A stretch of 18,928 nt of DNA from Pseudomonadota bacterium (GTDB taxonomy: Bacteria > Myxococcota > Polyangia > Polyangiales > Polyangiaceae), in NCBI GenBank assembly GCA_023419055.1, contig JAEZYO010000780.1, forward strand, positions 1 through 18,928, written 5' to 3'. A program made the translations under genes and the position numbers. The notes under the pieces were generated by a model. It searched no databases, had not been told where the DNA came from, and was given only the letters and a program-made list of their open reading frames with translations. Shown one piece after another: positions 14,272 through 18,928 of the stretch. Every line of letters begins with the position of its first letter. Positions within the stretch are counted from its first letter, which is position 1.

Positions 14272-14289
14272 CTTCGTGCGTCAGTGGTT

Positions 14290-16752
14290 TTACTGAGCCG
14301 CGGCCGGAGAAGTCTCCGGCGCTTCCGCCGCCGCCGTGATGCGCATCCCGTAGAAGGAGCGGTACACGAAGAACAGCATCAGCACACCGAAGACCACGGC
14401 CAGGACGGCGCTGGTCTGACGCTCGAGCTGGATCGCGAGCTCGACGGCGAGGAGCCCGAACAGCGTCGTGAACTTGATGATCGGGTTCATCGCGACGCTC
14501 GAGGTGTCCTTGAAGGGGTCACCGACGGTGTCGCCGACGACGCTCGCTGCGTGAAGATCGGTGCCCTTCTCCTGGAGCTCGACCTCGACCACCTTCTTCG
14601 CGTTGTCCCAGGCTCCGCCCGCGTTGGCGAGGAAGAGCGCCTGGAACAGGCCGAAGAGGGCGAGTGAGATCAGGTAGCCGATGAAGAAGAACGAATCGAC
14701 GCAGGCGAAGGCGAGGGTGCCGAAGAAGATGGTCAAGAAGATGTTGATCATGCCCTTCTGCGCGTACTTCGTGCAGATCTCGACGACCTTCTTGCTGTCC
14801 TCGATGCTCGCCTTGGTGGCTCCCTCGAGCTTCATGTTGCGCTTGATGAACTCGACCGCGCGGTAGGCGCCCGCGACCACCGCCTGAGTGGAGGCACCAG
14901 TGAACCAGAAGATCACCGCGCCGCCCGCGATCAGACCCAGCAGGAAGGGCGCGTGCAGGATGCTCAGGTGCGCGAGGTTGTCCTTCAAGCCGTTGGTGAG
15001 GAGCACCACGATCGAAAAGATCATGGTGGTCGAACCGACGACCGCGGTGCCGATCAACACCGGCTTCGCCGTGGCCTTGAAGGTGTTGCCGGCGCCGTCG
15101 TTCTCTTCGAGCAGGTGCTTGGCCTTCTCGAAGTCCACCTTGAAGCCGTGCGCCTTCTCGACTTCTTCCTTCGCGCCCTCGATCTCGGCGATCTGCGAGA
15201 GCTCGAACACGCTCTGCGCGTTGTCAGTCACCGGACCGTAGGAGTCGACCGCGATGGTGACCGGCCCCATGCCGAGGAAGCCGAAGGCCACGAGCCCGAA
15301 CGCGAAGACGGGCGGCGCGAGCATCAGCGCGTCGAGGTTGCCGATGGTGGTGACGTAGTAAGCGCTACCCATCAGCGCGATGACGACGATGCCCATCCAG
15401 AAGGAGCTGAAGTTGCCGGCGGTGAGGCCCGACAGCACGTTCAGCGAGGGCCCGCCCTCGCGCGACGAGGTGACGACCTCGGCGACGTGTCCCGACTCGG
15501 TCGAGGTGAAGACCTTGATGAGCTCGGGGATGATGGCGCCGGCCAGGGTGCCGCAGCTGATGATGACGGAGAGCTGCCACCAGAGGTTGCCGTCGCCGAG
15601 CGTCGGGATGAGCAGGTAGCTCACGACGAAGGTCAGCGCGACAGAGGCGAGCGACGTGATCCAGACCAGCCAGGTGAGGGGAACCTCGAAGTTTACCTTG
15701 GTCGCACGCTCGATGGCTCCCTTCTGGACGGCCTCGTTGATGAGGTACGAGAACACGCTCACGCCGACCATGATGATCCTCATCGCGAAGATCCAGACCA
15801 GGAGCAGCACCTGGGTCGACGCATCGCTCACGGCGAGCAGGATGAACGAGATCAGCGCGACGCCGGTCACGCCGTAGGTCTCGAAGCCGTCGGCGCTGGG
15901 ACCGACCGAGTCACCCGCGTTGTCGCCGGTGCAGTCGGCGATCACGCCGGGGTTTCGCGCGTCGTCCTCCTTGACCTTGAAGACGATCTTCATGAGGTCG
16001 GAGCCGATGTCCGCGATCTTGGTGAAGATGCCGCCCGCGATGCGGAGGGCCGAAGCGCCGAGCGACTCGCCGATGGCGAAGCCGATGAAGCAGGCGCCCG
16101 CGTAGCTGCCCGGGACGAACAGCAGGATGCACAGCATCAAGAAGAGCTCGACGCTGATCAGCATCATGCCGATGCTCATGCCCGCCTTGAGCGGAATCGC
16201 GTAGACCGGGTACGGCTTGCCCTCGAGGCTCGCGTGGGCCGTCCGAGAGTTGGCGTAGGTGTTGATGCGGATGCCGAACCAGGCGACGCCGTAGCTACCC
16301 AGGATGCCGATAACGCTGAAGGCGAGGATCGCCAGCACCTTCGCCACCCCGAACTCCTGAAGGAACCCGAAGTAGAAGACGATGATGATGCCGACCAGGA
16401 CTTCGAGCATCATGATGAACTTACCTTGTGTGACAAGGTAGGTTTTGCAGGTCTCCCAAATGATTTGGGAGATGTCTTTCATCGACTTGTGCGCCGGCAG
16501 GTTCTTGACCTGATTCAGCGTCACCACGCCGAAGACCATGCCGAGTAGGGCCACGATCAGCCCCAGCATCAGGAGCGACCGCCCGCTCATCCCGAGCACC
16601 TGAACGCTCGAGAGATCCGGCAAAATAAGGTTGGCCTCGCCGCCTCCCTTGTGGGGTTCGGCGGCACTTGCGAGACCGGGAAGCAGCAACGCGACTAACC
16701 CGGCGACAATCGCGAGAAACGATTGGAGACGTGCTCCTGAGACAGACGGCAA
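14290..16752 (-). CDS. hppA: Membrane proton-translocating inorganic pyrophosphatase
   Basis: This 820-residue protein starts at a TTG (16752) with AAAGGAG 8 nt upstream. It couples PPi hydrolysis to cation pumping across the cytoplasmic membrane. Hallmarks are GGIFTKIADIGSDLM (240-254), the Mg-PPi loop EDDARNPGVIADCTGDNAGD (262-281), DSYGPVTDNA (503-512), GGAWDNAKK (712-720) and GDTVGDPFKDT (740-750). The K+-dependence position reads GNTFKATAK, with Lys559 where K+-independent H+-pumps have Lys and K+-dependent ones have Ala. The accompanying residue three on is Ala562, not the usual Thr. I infer a K+-independent H+ pump of a divergent subgroup. At 820 residues it is longer than most (about 660-770), in part because of an N-terminal signal-like segment (LASA, 1-31) and a soluble Glu/Lys-rich insertion (about 520-550). 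It is followed by a strong terminator and preceded by a leader hairpin. Confidence 0.95.
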   Translation of the reverse strand: MPSVSGARLQSFLAIVAGLVALLLPGLASAAEPHKGGGEANLILPDLSSVQVLGMSGRSLLMLGLIVALLGMVFGVVTLNQVKNLPAHKSMKDISQIIWETCKTYLVTQGKFIMMLEVLVGIIIVFYFGFLQEFGVAKVLAILAFSVIGILGSYGVAWFGIRINTYANSRTAHASLEGKPYPVYAIPLKAGMSIGMMLISVELFLMLCILLFVPGSYAGACFIGFAIGESLGASALRIAGGIFTKIADIGSDLMKIVFKVKEDDARNPGVIADCTGDNAGDSVGPSADGFETYGVTGVALISFILLAVSDASTQVLLLVWIFAMRIIMVGVSVFSYLINEAVQKGAIERATKVNFEVPLTWLVWITSLASVALTFVVSYLLIPTLGDGNLWWQLSVIISCGTLAGAIIPELIKVFTSTESGHVAEVVTSSREGGPSLNVLSGLTAGNFSSFWMGIVVIALMGSAYYVTTIGNLDALMLAPPVFAFGLVAFGFLGMGPVTIAVDSYGPVTDNAQSVFELSQIAEIEGAKEEVEKAHGFKVDFEKAKHLLEENDGAGNTFKATAKPVLIGTAVVGSTTMIFSIVVLLTNGLKDNLAHLSILHAPFLLGLIAGGAVIFWFTGASTQAVVAGAYRAVEFIKRNMKLEGATKASIEDSKKVVEICTKYAQKGMINIFLTIFFGTLAFACVDSFFFIGYLISLALFGLFQALFLANAGGAWDNAKKVVEVELQEKGTDLHAASVVGDTVGDPFKDTSSVAMNPIIKFTTLFGLLAVELAIQLERQTSAVLAVVFGVLMLFFVYRSFYGMRITAAAEAPETSPAAAQ

Positions 16753-16770
16753 GGTCCCTGCTCCTTTATG

Positions 16771-16794
16771 GCGGCTTTCAAGTCAGAAAGCCGC
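16771..16794 (-). promoter_or_regulatory. 9-bp leader hairpin immediately upstream of the hppA ribosome site
   Basis: Arms 16771-16779 (GCGGCTTTC) and 16786-16794 (GAAAGCCGC) are perfectly complementary with a 6-nt loop. The stem ends 3 nt before the AAAGGAG (16761-16767) of the pyrophosphatase mRNA. No U-run follows it, so it is not a terminator. It could stabilise the 5' end or affect ribosome access. Confidence 0.6.
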
Positions 16795-16927
16795 ACACCC
16801 TTCGAATAGGCGGCGCTGCTCTTAGCGCACCGCACTGCGGGTTGCTAGCACGCCCAGGGCTAGGACCTCAAGCTATTGGAATTACACGTCTAAGCGCCGC
16901 CGAAAGCGGGGTGATTCTGCGCAGTAA

Positions 16928-17164
16928 TTACGAGCGCATCTGTGTCGGCGGCTTGCGAGTTTCGCGCTCGGCGCGCTCCTCGTCCGTGAGTACGGAAAAA
17001 GCCACTACGGCTCCCAGGGCCGGGAGAAGCCAGATGAGCTTGGCCTGCGCGAGCTTGTGAGACCGGTCATAGAGCGGCGATCGCCAGACGCGGAAGGTGA
17101 CGAAGAATTGAAAGAACACCAAGCCGCAGAGGACGATGGTGCCGATGACCTGAGCTCTATCCAT
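16928..17164 (-). CDS. Small 2-TM protein, PLDc_N-like
   Basis: This 78-residue protein starts at an ATG (17164) with no clear Shine-Dalgarno. Two hydrophobic helices (about 6-24 and 43-60) flank a basic loop (RVWRSPLYDRSHK), and a charged cytoplasmic tail follows (DEERAERETRKPP). The second helix, KLIWLLPALGAVVAF, resembles the 'W-x-x-L-x-x-x-P-x-x-G' pattern of the PLDc_N (phospholipase D-nuclease N-terminal) domain, a small membrane domain of unknown role. It lies 83 nt after the sensor kinase and 175 nt before hppA on the same strand, so it could be cotranscribed with either. The coding character of its frame and its hydrophobic pattern support a real gene. Confidence 0.68.
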   Translation of the reverse strand: MDRAQVIGTIVLCGLVFFQFFVTFRVWRSPLYDRSHKLAQAKLIWLLPALGAVVAFSVLTDEERAERETRKPPTQMRS

Positions 17165-17247
17165 GGCGACAGCGAGCTAAGCATGCCGGGGGGGTTGCGC
17201 AAGGCTCCTCATTTTTCGCCCCGCCGTCGGGGGATGTGCGCGCAGGG

Positions 17248-18928
17248 TCATTTTCGCGACGAGAGCGCGGCTTCCACGGCGGCCAAGAGTCCGACATGGT
17301 CGTACGGCTTCTCGAGAAACCCTGCAAACTCGGTGGCTTCGAGGCCCGCCACGTAGCCGCTCGAGAGCAGAACCGGGACGTTGCTTCCGAGGGCTCGGAT
17401 GGCGCGCAGCGCTTCGACTCCGCTCATTCTGGGCATGGTCTGATCCATGAGAATCAGTCGGATCTCGTGGGCGTGTTGTCGGAACATCCGAACGCCGTCG
17501 ACTCCGTCCGACGCGGTGAGCACGCGATAACCCTTGGCGGTCAGGACTCGTCGCGCCACCGCCTGCACCCCGACGTCGTCTTCGACGATGAGGATCGTCC
17601 CGAGCTCTCCGTCAGTGCGCTTGGGCGCAATCGTTGCGCCGGTCGCTGGAAGCAACACACGAACTTCGGTCCCGACACCTTCGTGGCTGTCGATGCGAAT
17701 GGCTCCGGCGTGACTCCGGACGATGCCGAGCACCGCCGCCATGCCGAGGCCGCGCCCCTTGAACTTCGTCGTGAAGAAGGGATCGAACACGCGCCGCAAG
17801 GTCTCGTCGTTCATCCCGCAGCCGTCGTCGGTGACGGCGAGCTTCAGGAACGAGCCGGCGCCCGAAGCGTGGCTGATGTACTGGTCGAGCTGCCGCTCCG
17901 TGACGTCGACGCGCTCGATGGAGACGACGACGCGCCCGCTGCTGTCGACGATGGACTCCGCCGCGTTGGTGATCAAGTTCATCACCACCTGGCGAAGCTG
18001 CGTGGCGTCGCCCTCGATGCTCGGCAAGCCTTCCTGAAAGTGATGGTGGAGCTCCACCTGCTTCGGGATCAGGGCCGAAAGCAGCTTGGACATCTCGCGC
18101 ACGAGCTGCGGTAGGTCGACGGTCTGGAGCTTGGTCGCGCCTTGCCCGGCGTAGTCGAGCATCTGCTTCGTGAGCTCCGTCGCGCGGCGCGCCCCGAGCT
18201 CGATCTCTTCGAGGAGCTGCAGGAGCTGAGCGTCTCCCGAGGCCATGCTGCGCGCGAACGAGGCGTTGCCGAGGATGGTCACGAGCAGGTTGTTGAAATC
18301 GTGGGCGATGCCGCCTGCGAGCACCCCCAGGCTCTCGAGCTTCTGAGTGTGCCGGAGCTTCTCCTCGACGTGCTTGCGCTCGGTGATGTCGTAGATCGTG
18401 ACCACCGCGCCCGTGATTTCGTGCGTCTCCGGGGCGCGGATCGCCACCGCGCGGTAGGCGCCCCAGGAGATCTCGCCGTTCGGTTTCTTCACCCCGAGCG
18501 TCATCGCCGGCTGTGTCTGCCCGGTCTTGAGCGCCTTGGTGACCGGGTAGTCCGCGTGCTCGACGAGCGACCCGTCTTCGTAGATGACGCGAGTATCGAA
18601 GTCCTTGACGTAGCTTTGATGCAAGCTGTCGTATTCGAGGCCAAGGATGCGCATGGCCTCGGCGTTGGCGCTCAGCACTTGGCCGTCCCTCGCGATTCGC
18701 ACCATTCCCCCCGGCAGCGCCTCGATCAGCCGCTCGTTGAGCTCCTTGCTGGCGTTGAGCTCGGCTTCGGCGCGCTGGCGCTCCAAGATGTCGAGCTGCA
18801 GGCGCTGGTTGACGAGGGTGAGCTCCTGCGCCCGAAGCTCGTAGCGGCGCTCGAGCTCGAGGTTTCGCCGCGCGAGCTCCGAGTCGGTTCTCTGCGCGAA
18901 GAAGCCCGGGATGCGATGCCCGCGGATC
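17248..18928 (-). CDS. Hybrid histidine kinase (PAS-HisKA-HATPase-REC), N-terminus cut by right edge
   Basis: The frame is open to the right edge. A TTG at 18786 is inside the coding frame and not a likely start, so about 559 residues are visible. From the edge: RGHRIPGFFAQRTD, a charged coiled coil (LARRNLELERRYELRAQEL..., running on through ERQRAEAEL), then a PAS domain (NERLIEALPGGMVRIARDG to VVTIYDITERK). The H-box GGIAHDFNN has the phospho-acceptor His at about 18303-18301. The ATPase domain has N-box VVMNLITNAAESI, G1 DDGCGMND and F/G2 FDPFFTTKFKGRGLGMA. A C-terminal receiver has acidic EDD and phospho-acceptor Asp in LILMDQTMP (about 17445-17443), then LLSSGY and the FLEKPYD lysine. 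All catalytic residues are present. The layout suggests an internal phosphorelay. The signal it senses is not visible, because the sensory N-terminus lies outside the window. Confidence 0.95.
   Translation of the reverse strand, partial: IRGHRIPGFFAQRTDSELARRNLELERRYELRAQELTLVNQRLQLDILERQRAEAELNASKELNERLIEALPGGMVRIARDGQVLSANAEAMRILGLEYDSLHQSYVKDFDTRVIYEDGSLVEHADYPVTKALKTGQTQPAMTLGVKKPNGEISWGAYRAVAIRAPETHEITGAVVTIYDITERKHVEEKLRHTQKLESLGVLAGGIAHDFNNLLVTILGNASFARSMASGDAQLLQLLEEIELGARRATELTKQMLDYAGQGATKLQTVDLPQLVREMSKLLSALIPKQVELHHHFQEGLPSIEGDATQLRQVVMNLITNAAESIVDSSGRVVVSIERVDVTERQLDQYISHASGAGSFLKLAVTDDGCGMNDETLRRVFDPFFTTKFKGRGLGMAAVLGIVRSHAGAIRIDSHEGVGTEVRVLLPATGATIAPKRTDGELGTILIVEDDVGVQAVARRVLTAKGYRVLTASDGVDGVRMFRQHAHEIRLILMDQTMPRMSGVEALRAIRALGSNVPVLLSSGYVAGLEATEFAGFLEKPYDHVGLLAAVEAALSSRK

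Noticed and set aside
14953..16548. 531-codon plus-strand open frame opposite hppA
   Set aside because: It consists almost only of Asp/Glu/His/Arg/Val residues, the mirror of a hydrophobic membrane protein in GC-rich DNA. The minus strand encodes all pyrophosphatase signatures.
17217..17236. CCCCG-ACGG-CGGGG hairpin after the sensor-kinase stop as terminator
   Set aside because: The minus-strand RNA continues with CGAAAAAUG rather than a U-run, and the plus strand has no downstream T-run, so it is not an intrinsic terminator.
18784..18786. TTG 18786 as the start of the hybrid histidine kinase
   Set aside because: The same frame continues upstream without stop to the window edge as a charged coiled coil typical of such kinases, so the gene begins outside the window.

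Overview
The window is GC-rich bacterial DNA whose contents fit a deltaproteobacterial-type genome, most likely a myxobacterium of the Polyangia (Sorangium/Polyangium-like) group. This is inference. It rests on strong G/C bias in third codon positions, frequent GTG and TTG starts, a membrane-anchored Ser/Thr-kinase-like protein with a Cys-containing outer domain, a lipoprotein with a long Gly/Ser linker, a hybrid sensor kinase and a large membrane pyrophosphatase. No RNA gene, CRISPR array, insertion sequence or phage gene was seen.

Positions 1-8376, all on the minus strand, hold an almost complete MoxR/Bat ('aerotolerance') operon. Read 5'->3' it is moxR, a DUF58 protein, an unnamed membrane-anchored protein, batA, a batB-batC fusion, batD and the beginning of batE, which runs off the left edge. 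Four consecutive junctions overlap by 4 nt (GTGA or TTGA), so the genes are very probably translationally coupled. Known biology of the families suggests that the MoxR AAA+ ATPase acts on the VWA (MIDAS) proteins BatA and BatB in the cytoplasmic membrane, with BatD and BatE facing the periplasm. Immediately upstream on the same strand lie a 3-TM small protein (8470-8760) and a transmembrane pseudokinase (8780-10330). Their position suggests, but does not prove, that they are a sensory add-on to the Bat module.

From 10502 the layout is a string of unrelated small units. They are a plus-strand DUF72 (YecE-like) protein with a basic Lys/Pro/Ala tail, and a minus-strand ArsR-type repressor translationally coupled to an AHSA1/SRPBCC protein, with a perfect 16-bp palindrome just upstream of the repressor. 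A ~600-bp gene-free stretch with GC-rich inverted repeats follows, then a plus-strand lipoprotein with a probable TIM-barrel glycosidase-like domain.

The right end is again minus strand. It carries a membrane proton-pumping pyrophosphatase (TTG start, leader hairpin, intrinsic terminator), a small 2-TM protein, and the C-terminal part of a PAS-HisKA-HATPase-REC hybrid histidine kinase cut by the right edge.

Several starts were reset from the longest open frames: 6491 TTG, 10330 GTG, 10502 ATG and 11942 GTG. Each reset uses Shine-Dalgarno sequences, stop/start overlaps or where family homology begins.
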